A stretch of 64,000 nt of DNA from Pseudomonas tumuqii (GCF_013184545.1 NZ_JAAOJA010000009.1:124001-188000), one strand, 5' to 3'. Shown: positions 42,786 through 51,171, counted from the stretch's first letter. Numbers and translations are program-made. The notes: a model not told the origin generated them from the letters alone.

Positions 42786-43265
42786 GTGAAGAAAATCGCC
42801 GTATTCGCCGATGTACAGAACCTCTATTACACCGTGCGCCAGGCCTATGGCTGCCACTTCGACTACGCCGCGCTGTGGGCCGACATCAGCCAGCACGGGC
42901 AGATCGTCGAGGCCTATGCCTACGCCATCGACCGTGGCGACGCCAAGCAGCAGCAGTTCCAGCAGATCCTGCGCAACCTCGGTTTCACCGTGAAGCTCAA
43001 ACCCTATATCCAGCGCAGCGACGGCTCGGCCAAGGGCGACTGGGACGTCGGCATCACCATCGACATCATGGACACCGCGCCGCGGGTCGACGAAGTGGTG
43101 CTGGCGTCCGGCGATGGCGATTTCGATCTGCTGCTGGAGAAGATCCGCAGCAGCTACGGGGTCGAGGCCGTGGCCTACGGCGTGCCGGGGCTGACCGCGC
43201 AATCGCTGGTGCGGGCGGCCAGTCGTTATGTGCCGATTGAAGGCGCGTTGTTGTTGCGCAGCTAG
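42786..43265 (+). CDS. NYN-domain (LabA/DUF88-like) protein
   Basis: A 159-aa PIN-like NYN protein. Acidic active-site candidates are Asp in VAVFADVQN-type KKIAVFADVQNLYY, Asp in DWDVGITIDIM and Asp in LASGDGDFDLLLEKI. NYN proteins are usually ribonucleases. AGAGG precedes a GTG start at 42786, which begins VKKIAVFADVQN; the longer frame at 42762 is less likely. It is followed 48 bp later by the DEDDh exonuclease gene. Confidence 0.87.
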   Translation: MKKIAVFADVQNLYYTVRQAYGCHFDYAALWADISQHGQIVEAYAYAIDRGDAKQQQFQQILRNLGFTVKLKPYIQRSDGSAKGDWDVGITIDIMDTAPRVDEVVLASGDGDFDLLLEKIRSSYGVEAVAYGVPGLTAQSLVRAASRYVPIEGALLLRS

Positions 43266-43313
43266 TCGTTGAGACGTTAGCCGTTAAGAAATCAGTCGTT
43301 GAGAAACCGATAA

Positions 43314-43931
43314 ATGCTCGAAGCACCGATAGCCGTCCTCGATTTTGAAACCACTGGCATGTCGCCGGCGCAGCAGGCGCGCGCCACCGAGATCGGCGTG
43401 GTCATCGTCGAAGGCGGGCAGATAGTGGCGCGCTACCAGAGTCTGATGAACAGCGGCGCCTGGGTGCCGCCCTTCATCGAACAGCTCACCGGCATCAGCA
43501 ACGCCATGCTGCGCAACGCCCCGCCGGCGGCGCAGGTGATGCACGAGGTGGCGGATTTCGTCGGCGACATCCCCTTGCTGGCGCACAACGCCTCCTTCGA
43601 CCAGAAATTCTGGGATGCCGAACTGGCGCTGATCCGGCGCAAGCGGGTGCAGCCGTTCGCCTGCTCGCTGCTGCTGGCGCGACGCCTGTTGCCGATGGCG
43701 CCGAACCACAAGCTCGGCACCCTCAACCGCTGGGCACAACTGCCGGACACCGGCCAGGCCCACCGTGCGCTGGCCGATGCGGAGATGGCGGCCAACCTGA
43801 CCTGCTTCATGGCCGCGCTGTTGCGCGAGCGCCACGGCATTGCCGCAGTTTCCCACGAGTTGCTCTGCAGTCTGCAGAAGGTGCCGGCGGCCAAGATGGC
43901 CCAGGCACTGCAGCGGCTGCGCGGGTTCTAG
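43314..43931 (+). CDS. DEDDh 3'-5' exonuclease (DnaQ-like)
   Basis: A 205-aa exonuclease with all three Exo motifs: LDFETTGMSP (Exo I), LLAHNASFDQKFWD (Exo II) and HRALADAEMAANL (Exo III). It resembles the PolIII-epsilon/PolC exonuclease group but lacks a polymerase or clamp-binding tail, so it is a free-standing nuclease. Co-orientation with the NYN gene suggests a nucleic-acid-processing pair. Confidence 0.9.
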   Translation: MLEAPIAVLDFETTGMSPAQQARATEIGVVIVEGGQIVARYQSLMNSGAWVPPFIEQLTGISNAMLRNAPPAAQVMHEVADFVGDIPLLAHNASFDQKFWDAELALIRRKRVQPFACSLLLARRLLPMAPNHKLGTLNRWAQLPDTGQAHRALADAEMAANLTCFMAALLRERHGIAAVSHELLCSLQKVPAAKMAQALQRLRGF

Positions 43932-44053
43932 CAGGTTGGAGAGTCCTGTGAATCCTATGTTTATGCGCAAGCCTCGCAGGACGTAGGAGCCGTAGGAGCG
44001 GTGGACCTGCACTGAGCACAGGATCTACGCGTTGCGCTTTCCCGTGGAGCCCC

Positions 44054-44671
44054 TCAGGGCAGGATCACCAGGCGGTTGGGCAGTTCGTTGCGCTCGTGGG
44101 TGGCCGGCACGTGCTGCTTGAGCTGCTCGCCGCAGGCCTGAATGCAACCGAGAAAACCTTCCAGGGTCTGGCCCTGTTTCACCCGCTGGGTGAAGTCCGC
44201 GACTATGGCCTGCCAGGTCGCGTCGGGCAGCCGGTTGGAAATCCCCCGGTCGACCAGAATCTCCACATAGTGCTCGGCCTCCGAGACGAAGATCAGCATG
44301 CCGGTCGCCCCAGTGGTGTGATGCAGGTTGTGCTCGAGAAACTGCCGGCGCGCCAGGTTGGAGGCGCGCCAGTGGCGCACCGCGGGCGGGATCAGGCGGC
44401 TGGTCAGCGCGGGAATGCGCAGCAGCAGGCTGACGCCGGCGAAGGTCAGCCACTGCACCAGCAGCAGTTCCTGGGCGCTCAGCCAGGCGAAGAAGTAATT
44501 CAGCGCGCCGGGCAGCAGCAGCGCCACCAGGCTGGCCCAGAGCAGCGGGATATAGGTGTAATCGTCCGCCCGGGCCGCCAGCACCGTGACCAGTTCGGCA
44601 TCGGTCTCGCGCTCGACCGCGCTGATCGCCTGGGCGACCTGGCGTTGTTCGCTTTCACTCAATAAAGCCAT
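44054..44671 (-). CDS. TPM-domain membrane protein
   Basis: A 205-aa protein with two membrane segments (YIPLLWASLVALLLPGALNYF, VQWLTFAGVSLLLRIPAL) between an N-terminal helix and a C-terminal TPM domain (TGATGMLIFVSEAEHYVEILVD, AIVADFTQRVKQGQTLEGFL). It is the third gene of LemA-TPM-TPM on the minus strand, 26 bp after the second. TPM domains have been tied to thylakoid repair phosphatase activity in plants; the bacterial role is open. Confidence 0.85.
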   Translation of the reverse strand: MALLSESEQRQVAQAISAVERETDAELVTVLAARADDYTYIPLLWASLVALLLPGALNYFFAWLSAQELLLVQWLTFAGVSLLLRIPALTSRLIPPAVRHWRASNLARRQFLEHNLHHTTGATGMLIFVSEAEHYVEILVDRGISNRLPDATWQAIVADFTQRVKQGQTLEGFLGCIQACGEQLKQHVPATHERNELPNRLVILP

Positions 44672-44697
44672 GGGGTCTGTCTACTCGTTGAATTGAA

Positions 44698-45423
44698 TTA
44701 CCAGCCGCCGGAAGCACCACCGCCACCGAAACCACCGCCGCCACCGCCAAATCCGCCCCCGCCGCCGAAGCCGCCGCCCGAGCCGCCGCGGCCCAGCCCG
44801 GCAGCCAGCAGCCCGCCGAGCAGCAGGCCGCGTCGCCCGCCGCGGCCACCGCCGATCAGGCCCATGACGATCAGCAGCAAGACGAAGAAGGGGATCGCCT
44901 TGGCCTGTTTGTCCTCTGGCGCGCTGCTGGCAGCCAGAGGCTCGCCGCCGAGCACCTGGAGGATCGCCGCCACGCCGTCGTTGATGCCCTTGGCGTAATC
45001 GCCGGCCTTGAAGGCCGGGGTGATGATCTGGTTGATGATCACCGAGGATTGCGCATCGGTCAGGCGACCCTCGAGGCCGTAACCGACCTCAATGCGCAGC
45101 TTGCGTTCGTCGCGGGCGACCAGCAGCAGGGCGCCGTTGTCCTTGCCCTTCTGGCCGATGCCCCAGTGCCGGCCCAGCTGGTAACCGTAGTCCTCGATGG
45201 CAACGCCTTGCAGGTTCGCCACGGTGACCACCACCAGTTGCTCGCTGCTGGCCTGCTCGTGCGCCGCCAGCAGTTGGCTCAGGCGCGCTTCGGTTGGCGT
45301 ATCGAGCAACTCGGCCTGATCGACCACCCGCCCGCTGAGCGGCGGGAACTCGGGTTGCGCCTGGGCCATCCAGGCCCAGGCGCACAGCAGCAGGAACAGT
45401 GGCAGGCGTAGCGTGGCTGCCAT
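44698..45423 (-). CDS. TPM-domain (YgcG-like) exported protein with glycine-rich tail
   Basis: A 241-aa protein: signal peptide (LPLFLLLCAWAWMAQA), TPM domain about 24-150 (LSGRVVDQAELLDTPTEARL, QLGRHWGIGQKGKDNGALLL, RKLRIEVGYGLEGRLTDAQS), a membrane helix (IPFFVLLLIVMGLIGG) and a C-terminal stretch of Gly/Phe repeats (GGGFGGGGGFGGGG). The domain order is that of YgcG-type proteins. The ATG overlaps the lemA-like stop (TGATG 45421-45425). Confidence 0.88.
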   Translation of the reverse strand: MAATLRLPLFLLLCAWAWMAQAQPEFPPLSGRVVDQAELLDTPTEARLSQLLAAHEQASSEQLVVVTVANLQGVAIEDYGYQLGRHWGIGQKGKDNGALLLVARDERKLRIEVGYGLEGRLTDAQSSVIINQIITPAFKAGDYAKGINDGVAAILQVLGGEPLAASSAPEDKQAKAIPFFVLLLIVMGLIGGGRGGRRGLLLGGLLAAGLGRGGSGGGFGGGGGFGGGGGGFGGGGASGGW

Positions 45424-46031
45424 CAGAATTTCACTTCCGGCGCTTTATCCGCCTCCGGGGTGGTCGCCTCGAAGTTCTCGCGCAGCGGCATGTCGCTGTA
45501 CATCAGGCTATGCCAGATGCGCCCGGGGAAGGTGCGGATCTCGGTGTTGTAGCGCTCGACCGCGGTGATGAAGTCGCGTCGGGCCACGGCGATACGGTTT
45601 TCCGTGCCTTCCAGCTGGGACTGCAAAGCGAGGAAGTTCTGGTTGGACTTCAGGTCCGGATAACGCTCGGAAACCGCCATCAAGCGGCTCAGGGCGCCGG
45701 TCAGCTGTTCCTGGGCCTGCTGGAACTGGCGCATCTTCTCCGGCTGGTCCAGGGTGCTGGCATCGACCTGGATGGAGGTGGCCTTGGCCCGCGCCTCGAT
45801 CACCGCCACCAGGGTTTCCTGCTCCTGCTTGGCGAAACCCTTGACGGTTTCCACCAGGTTGGGGACCAGGTCGGCACGCCGCTGGTACTGGTTCTCCACC
45901 TGGGACCAGGCGGCCTTGACCTGTTCGTCGTAGGTGGGAATGTTGTTGATGCCGCAGCCGCTGAGCAGCGCAGCCATGACCAGCAAGGTCGCCATGCGCC
46001 CGCCGAAGCCGTATCTCGATGTCATCTGCAT
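45423..46031 (-). CDS. LemA-family lipoprotein
   Basis: A 202-aa lipoprotein (LLVMAALLSGCGINNIP, lipobox Cys about 26) followed by the LemA helical domain: AAWSQVENQYQRRADLVPNL, VKGFAKQEQETLVAVIEARA, NRIAVARRDFITAVERYNTE, FPGRIWHSLMY. LemA proteins are helical bundles of unclear function, often encoded with TPM proteins as here. Its stop overlaps the next start by one base. Confidence 0.92.
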   Translation of the reverse strand: MQMTSRYGFGGRMATLLVMAALLSGCGINNIPTYDEQVKAAWSQVENQYQRRADLVPNLVETVKGFAKQEQETLVAVIEARAKATSIQVDASTLDQPEKMRQFQQAQEQLTGALSRLMAVSERYPDLKSNQNFLALQSQLEGTENRIAVARRDFITAVERYNTEIRTFPGRIWHSLMYSDMPLRENFEATTPEADKAPEVKF

Positions 46032-46196
46032 GGTCCGTCGATTTCCGTTCAGTCATGAATTATAGACGCTCACCCTACCTGTCCCCTTGGCGATAAGCCA
46101 ATCGCGCCGCCCGCGCAACAGAAACGCGATGGCCAGCCCGGGGCAGGGTAAACTGCGCGCATTCGCACTTTCGTGTCCCACGTTCCGGTTACCCTC

Positions 46197-47534
46197 ATGA
46201 CCTTCGCTTCCCTCGGCCTGATTGATCCCCTGCTGCGCACCCTCGACGGCCTCGGCTATGCCACCCCCACCCCGGTGCAGGCCCAGGCCATCCCGCCGAT
46301 CCTCAAGGGCCTCGACCTGATGGCCGCGGCGCAGACCGGCACCGGCAAGACCGCCGGTTTCGCCCTGCCGCTGTTGCAGCGGCTGATGATGGAAGGCCCG
46401 GTGGTGACCAGCAACTCGGTGCGCGCCCTGGTGCTGGTGCCGACCCGCGAACTGGCCGAGCAGGTGCAGCAGAGCTTTCTGACCTACGGCCAGAACCTGC
46501 CACTGCGCAGCTATGCGGTGTACGGCGGGGTCAGCATCAACCCGCAGATGATGACGCTGCGCAAGGGCCTCGACGTGCTGGTCGCCACGCCCGGGCGCCT
46601 GCTCGACCTGTACCGGCAGAACGCGGTCAAGTTCAACCAGCTGCAGGTGCTGGTGCTCGACGAGGCCGACCGCATGCTCGACCTGGGCTTCGCCCGCGAG
46701 CTGCAGGACGTGTTCGCCGCGCTGCCGAAAAAGCGCCAGACCCTGCTGTTCTCCGCGACCTTCTCCGAGGCCATCCGCGCCATGGCCAGCGAGATGCTGC
46801 ACGACCCGCTGAGCATTTCGGTCAGCCCGCGTAACGCCGCGGCCAAGTCGGTCAAGCAGTGGCTGATCCCGGTGGACAAGAAGCGCAAGACCGAACTGTT
46901 CCTGCACCTGTACCAGAGCAAGCGCTGGAGCCAGGCGCTGGTGTTCGTCAAGACCCGCAAGGGCGTCGACGAGCTGGAAGGCGAGCTGCAGCGTCACGGC
47001 ATCAGCGCCGATGCGATCCACGGCGATAAGCCCCAGGCCACCCGTCTGCGCGCCCTGCAGCGGTTCAAGGATGGCGAGATCAAGGTGCTGGTGGCCACCG
47101 ACGTGGCGGCCCGCGGCCTGGACATCGACGACATGCCGCTGGTGGTCAACTTCGACCTGCCGATCGTCGCCGAAGACTACGTGCACCGCATCGGCCGCAC
47201 CGGCCGTGCCGGCGCCACGGGCCAGGCGGTGTCGCTGGTGTGTGCCGACGAGGTGCAGCACCTGTCGGCCATCGAGACCCTGACCCAGCAGGTCCTGCAG
47301 CGCATCGACGAGCCGGATTTCATCCCCGACCACCGCGTGCCGCAGACCCTGGCCGGCGGCCAGGTGGTGAAGAAACCGAAGAAAGCCAAGAAGCCGAAAG
47401 TGGTCGGCGGCGGCAAAGGCGGCAGCCTCGGCCGCTGGCTGGAAAGCGACGAGCCCGCCGCCCCCGCGGTCAAGGCCGTACGCAAGGTGCCGAGCTTCGG
47501 CGGCAAACCGGTCAAGGGCGGCCGCAAAACGTAG
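46197..47534 (+). CDS. rhlE: DEAD-box RNA helicase, RhlE type
   Basis: A 445-aa helicase: Q-motif PTPVQAQAIP, motif I AAQTGTGKTAGF, motif II VLDEADRML, motif III SATFSE and motif VI HRIGRTGRAG. A short basic, low-complexity C-tail follows (KKPKKAKKPKVVGGGKGG). The compact tail and Q-motif place it near RhlE rather than DeaD or SrmB. RhlE helps ribosome assembly and RNA turnover. The start is ATG 46197; an earlier GTG frame adds only eight residues. Confidence 0.9.
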   Translation: MTFASLGLIDPLLRTLDGLGYATPTPVQAQAIPPILKGLDLMAAAQTGTGKTAGFALPLLQRLMMEGPVVTSNSVRALVLVPTRELAEQVQQSFLTYGQNLPLRSYAVYGGVSINPQMMTLRKGLDVLVATPGRLLDLYRQNAVKFNQLQVLVLDEADRMLDLGFARELQDVFAALPKKRQTLLFSATFSEAIRAMASEMLHDPLSISVSPRNAAAKSVKQWLIPVDKKRKTELFLHLYQSKRWSQALVFVKTRKGVDELEGELQRHGISADAIHGDKPQATRLRALQRFKDGEIKVLVATDVAARGLDIDDMPLVVNFDLPIVAEDYVHRIGRTGRAGATGQAVSLVCADEVQHLSAIETLTQQVLQRIDEPDFIPDHRVPQTLAGGQVVKKPKKAKKPKVVGGGKGGSLGRWLESDEPAAPAVKAVRKVPSFGGKPVKGGRKT

Positions 47535-47578
47535 GTTGGGCCAGGTAGCGCGCCTAACCCGCCATACAGTCGCGAACC

Positions 47579-48985
47579 CTACGGTCTGGCCCGCTCAAAC
47601 GCGCCCAGGTCGCAAACCGCCACCCCGTCGCCATCGCCGTCGCGCGGTCGGGTCAGGCGGCGCTGGTCGTGCTGGGTGCAGGAGCCAACGCCGCTGTCCA
47701 GCGCCAGGCTACCGCGGCGCAGGGCATAGCTCTGGGTGCGGCCGTTGTTGTCGGCCAAGGGCAGCAGCAACTGGGTGAACGTCTGCTCGTAGGGCAGGTA
47801 AAGATCGGCCGAACAGTTGCTCGGCTCGCTATTGAGCAGCAGGCCGATGGCTTGATAACGATACCTGGGGCCTTGGTTGCGGCAGTTGGTCACCTCGTCG
47901 CCAAAAAAACCGAGATTGCCGGCGATCAGGCTGTTGCGGATCAGCAACTGGCCGCTGTTCTGCACGCCGTAGCCGTTGTTGCCGGCGATGGTGACGTTGA
48001 TCAGCGTGGCCTTGGGATCATTTTCCGGTGGGTTGCTGTAGTAGCCGTTACTCAGCGCGCCGCCGGTGCCTACGTGGCCGTTGAGGGTGCTATTGCTCAG
48101 CTTCAGCTCGCCGTTGTCGTCGTTGCCGATGGCAAAGCCGCGACCGCCTTCCGAGCCGCTGTTGGCGACGAAGGCACTGCGGGAGATATCGGCCAGCCCG
48201 CCGTTGAAGATGCCGCTGCCGACGGAGCGTTCGGCTTCGTCCGAGGCCTGGTTGCGCAGGAAGTTGCTGTCGCGCACCAGCAGGTTGCCGCGATTGAAGA
48301 TGGCGCCGCCGCGGCCGAGATTGTCTTCCAGATCGCCGCGCGAGCGGTTTTCCAGAAAGTCCGACGAGTAGACCTCCAGGCTGCCGTAGTTGGCGATGCC
48401 GCCGCCCTGGCCGTAGCTATAGCCTTCCTCGCCGACGATTTCGCGAAAGTCCGGATTGATGGTCGCGGCATGGTTGCCTTGCACCCTGACAGATTGCAGG
48501 CGCAGAAGGCCATGGTTCTCCGCCGCAGCGCCGTTGAACGCCGTGCGGCCGTTTTCCAGGGCCAGGCGTTGCAGGTTCAGGCTGGCGCCGCTCAATACTT
48601 CCAGCAAACGGTCGTTGCGGTAGGGCGGCTGCGTTGGGTCGATGCCGCTGATGATGGTCGACTCGCTGCCGGCGCCGCGGATGCTCAGGGCGTCGCCGAT
48701 ATCCAGGTCGCCATTGAGGTTGGCATCCTCGTCATAGCGAATTCCCGGTTCGCCAAATTCGGCGAGCAGGCTCAATACATAGCGCCCGGCTGGCAGCAGG
48801 ATAAGGTCGGCGCCGGGCTCGCGATTGGCCGTGCTCACCGCATCGCGCAGCGAACAGTGGGCATCGCAGAAACTGTCATGCTCATCCATCGTCGTGGTGA
48901 CACGCCATTCGGCGGCCTGCAGCGACAAGGCGCAGCTACAGAGTGCGACGGCGCCCAGGCAAAGGCTGAAACGCTGGATAGGCAT
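47579..48985 (-). CDS. Secreted CSLREA-domain parallel beta-helix protein
   Basis: A 468-aa exported protein (signal MPIQRFSLCLGAVALCSCALSLQA). The CSLREA-like motif CDAHCSLRDAVSTANREPGA lies at about residues 38-57. Then come a calcium-style DANLNGDLDIGD loop and many short repeats rich in G, N and L (IANYGSLEVYSSDFLENRS, IFNRGNLLVRDSNFLRNQA, IFNGGLADISRSAFVANSG), typical of a right-handed beta-helix. Families like this bind or cleave polysaccharide, but no active site is visible. GGAG precedes the ATG. It converges with rhlE, 44 bp away. Confidence 0.87.
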   Translation of the reverse strand: MPIQRFSLCLGAVALCSCALSLQAAEWRVTTTMDEHDSFCDAHCSLRDAVSTANREPGADLILLPAGRYVLSLLAEFGEPGIRYDEDANLNGDLDIGDALSIRGAGSESTIISGIDPTQPPYRNDRLLEVLSGASLNLQRLALENGRTAFNGAAAENHGLLRLQSVRVQGNHAATINPDFREIVGEEGYSYGQGGGIANYGSLEVYSSDFLENRSRGDLEDNLGRGGAIFNRGNLLVRDSNFLRNQASDEAERSVGSGIFNGGLADISRSAFVANSGSEGGRGFAIGNDDNGELKLSNSTLNGHVGTGGALSNGYYSNPPENDPKATLINVTIAGNNGYGVQNSGQLLIRNSLIAGNLGFFGDEVTNCRNQGPRYRYQAIGLLLNSEPSNCSADLYLPYEQTFTQLLLPLADNNGRTQSYALRRGSLALDSGVGSCTQHDQRRLTRPRDGDGDGVAVCDLGAFERARP

Positions 48986-49124
48986 GGTGATTCTCCGGCT
49001 CAGATCGAGGGCCGAGCGAAGCGGGCAGGTTTGCGCGTGCTGGCGGTCAATGCTTGGCTGAATAGAGACCGGGATTGCTGTGGCCTAGTTCCTGTGTGCT
49101 CGGCGATCCGCTGCTTCGAATACC

Positions 49125-49241
49125 TAGGTTGGGCCGGGCCACGCTGGCTGAGCTCGACGAAGCCCAACAACAGAATTCGACGCAGTGTCCGGGCAGCGCT
49201 ACGTGCTCTTCGTTGGGCTTCGCAGTCTCAGCGCCAACCTA
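49125..49241. repeat. Nested inverted-repeat element
   Basis: Outer arms TAGGTTGG (49125-49132) and CCAACCTA (49234-49241); inner perfect arms CGAAGCCCAAC (49158-49168) and GTTGGGCTTCG (49212-49222). It lies in the 328-bp gap between the beta-helix and flavoprotein genes. A related end fragment (GTAGGTTGGG) occurs at 47531-47540. Confidence 0.6.
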
Positions 49242-49313
49242 CACCCGCGGGCCCTCAGCACTTGCGGTGGGGCAGGGCGCGCGATGCTGAAGGCCGCAGG
49301 GCTATCGCTGCGC

Positions 49314-50642
49314 TCAATCGTCGTAGGGTGCGCCGTGCGCACCAGGGTGACGGGGTGCATGATCGGACTCTGGATGATCAGTGTATTCGGTGCGCGCGGC
49401 GCACCCTGCGGTGGGTAACCACTCCAGCATGCCCAGCCCGGCCGCCCGGCCGCTGGCGAAGCAGGCGGTGAGCAGGTAGCCGCCGGTCGGCGCTTCCCAG
49501 TCGAGCATCTCGCCGGCGCAGAACACCCCGGGCAGTTGCCTGAGCATCAGCCGCGCATCCAGCGCCTCGAAGGGCACGCCGCCGGCCGTGCTGATCGCCT
49601 CGTCCAGTGGTCGCGGCCTGACCAGGGTCAGCGGCAACGCCTTGAGCGCGGCGGCCAGGCGGGCGGGATCGGCGAAGCAGTCGGCCGGCGCCAGTTCGCG
49701 CAGCAGCGCGGCCTTGACCCCGTCGATGCCGACCTGGCGGTGCAGGTGCTTGGCCAGCGAGTGCGAGCCGCGCGGCTTGGCCAGTGCGGCTTGCAGCTTG
49801 GCCAGCGGGCTCTGCGGCAGCAGGTCGAGATGGACCCTGGCCGTGCCCTGGCGGTTGATCCGCTCGCGGATGGACGCCGACAATGCGTAAACCAGGCTGC
49901 CTTCGACGCCGCCGGCAGTGAGCACGAACTCGCCCTGGCGCGGCGTTTCGTCGTCCAGGCGCAGGCTGACGTTCTTCAGCGGCGCGCCGGCGAACCTGTC
50001 GCGCAGCAACGGGCTCCAGCCGGCCACCTCGAAGCCGCAGTTGCTCGCCTGCAGCGGCGCAATCTCGACTCCGCGTGCCTGTAGCAGCGCCACCCAGGCA
50101 CCGTCGGAACCGAGCCGCGGCCAGCTGCCACCGCCCAGCGCCAGCAGGGTCGCATCGGCCTGCACGGCGGTTTCCCCGGCGGGCGTGGCGAGGCGCAGGG
50201 CGCCGTCGGCCGTCCAGCCCAGCCAGCGCTGGCGGGTGTGGAGCGTGACGCCCAGTTCGCGCAGGCGCTTGAGCCAGGCGCGCAGCAGCGGCGCGGCCTT
50301 CATGTCGGTTGGGAAGACCCGCCCCGAGGTGCCGACGAAGGTGTCGATGCCCAGGCCGTGAATCCAGGCGCGCAAGGCGTCGGCATCGAACTCGGCGAGC
50401 AGCCGGGCGATCTCCTCGCGGCGCTCGCCGTAGCGCGCGAGGAACGCCGGCTTGGCTTCCGAGTGGGTGATGTTCATCCCGCCCACCCCGGCCAGGAGGA
50501 ACTTGCGCCCGACCGAAGGCATGGCGTCATACAGCTCGACCCGGACCCCGGCCAACGCCAGCACCTCGGCGGCCATCAGCCCGGCCGGGCCGCCACCGAT
50601 GATGGCGACGCGAGGGACGATGTGCTGGGCCGGGTCGGTCAT
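49314..50642 (-). CDS. TIGR03862-type FAD-dependent flavoprotein (HI0933 family)
   Basis: A 442-aa flavoprotein with an N-terminal Rossmann motif (VAIIGGGPAGLMAAEVLALA), then GRKFLLAGVGGMNITHSE, LALGGGSWPRLG and FCAGEMLDWEAPTGGYLL. Family function is not established. The last ~32 residues (after LGMLEWL) are encoded by a family-A palindromic repeat (49323-49409), so the native stop was probably lost when the element inserted. It reads toward the beta-helix gene. Confidence 0.88.
   Translation of the reverse strand: MTDPAQHIVPRVAIIGGGPAGLMAAEVLALAGVRVELYDAMPSVGRKFLLAGVGGMNITHSEAKPAFLARYGERREEIARLLAEFDADALRAWIHGLGIDTFVGTSGRVFPTDMKAAPLLRAWLKRLRELGVTLHTRQRWLGWTADGALRLATPAGETAVQADATLLALGGGSWPRLGSDGAWVALLQARGVEIAPLQASNCGFEVAGWSPLLRDRFAGAPLKNVSLRLDDETPRQGEFVLTAGGVEGSLVYALSASIRERINRQGTARVHLDLLPQSPLAKLQAALAKPRGSHSLAKHLHRQVGIDGVKAALLRELAPADCFADPARLAAALKALPLTLVRPRPLDEAISTAGGVPFEALDARLMLRQLPGVFCAGEMLDWEAPTGGYLLTACFASGRAAGLGMLEWLPTAGCAARTEYTDHPESDHAPRHPGAHGAPYDD
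49323..49409. repeat. Palindromic repeat, family A copy 4 (inside a CDS end)
   Basis: Arms 49323-49343 and 49389-49409, 45-bp spacer, two arm mismatches. Unlike the other copies it lies within a reading frame and supplies the flavoprotein's C-terminal tail; the stop lies 7 bp beyond it. Confidence 0.8.
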
Positions 50643-50731
50643 GGGCGAGGCGCTGATAATGGCGGGAGAGGGCGCATTCTACCCGAGGGCGCCATCCACC
50701 AGCAGCAGGCAGTGGATAAGCTCGAACTTTG

Positions 50732-50780
50732 CAGGATGGTGCGGGCCGCCTAGGCTTGAGCGCAGCGATACCCATCATAG
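50732..50780. repeat. Repeat family D, shortened copy
   Basis: CAGGATGGTGCGGGC then TTGAGCGCAGCGATACCCATC, with about 12 bp missing between, compared with full copies at 53686-53775 and 63873-63961. The gap 50643-50940 holds this and a family-C copy but no gene. Confidence 0.7.
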
Positions 50781-50797
50781 GCATCAGGGTCAGGCAT

Positions 50798-50852
50798 GTA
50801 GCCCGGATGCAACCCGAGAAGCCTGTTGCAGGCGGCGACCACTCCCGGGCTA
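50798..50852. repeat. Family C palindrome, diverged copy
   Basis: GTAGCCCGGATGCAACCCG at 50798 and a matching CCCGGGCTA at 50844-50852 enclose about 35 bp. It corresponds to the compact palindrome at 13811-13835. Confidence 0.5.
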
Positions 50853-50940
50853 TGGCCCTGCACTTAGCGCAATCCGCTGCTAAGGGGATGCGGAGGATTA
50901 CCCAAATGGTGCTACACCGCGGCGTTCCTGTGTTTACGAC

Positions 50941-51153
50941 TCAGAGCGCTTCGTCCTCCGGCTTCTGCGGCTCGCTCGGTGGCTCGATACCCCAGTCGCC
51001 GAACAGGTACCAGTCCTCTCCGAGCATTTCGGCCGGGTGCATGGTGCGGTCGGAACCATTGCCGCAATCCAGCGACCCCGCCGGGCAATACCTGTCGCAG
51101 CCCCAGCAGACGCGCTCGGGATGCGGTGGATGTAAGGGAAACTTTTTGGCCAT
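50941..51153 (-). CDS. DUF3079 family protein
   Basis: A 70-aa protein, MAKKFPLHPPHPERVCWGCD, with CWGCDRYCPAGSLDCGNG giving five cysteines in a small metal- or cluster-like arrangement, then an acidic, proline-rich end. It matches DUF3079, a short proteobacterial family of unknown role. It stands alone, between repeat elements. Confidence 0.8.
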   Translation of the reverse strand: MAKKFPLHPPHPERVCWGCDRYCPAGSLDCGNGSDRTMHPAEMLGEDWYLFGDWGIEPPSEPQKPEDEAL

Positions 51154-51171
51154 GCTCGCCTCCTGGGTATT

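Noticed and set aside
2667..49409. Family-A palindromes considered as CRISPR or phage att sites
   Set aside because: They are dispersed single units with inverted, not direct, arms; there is no array, spacer regularity or cas gene.
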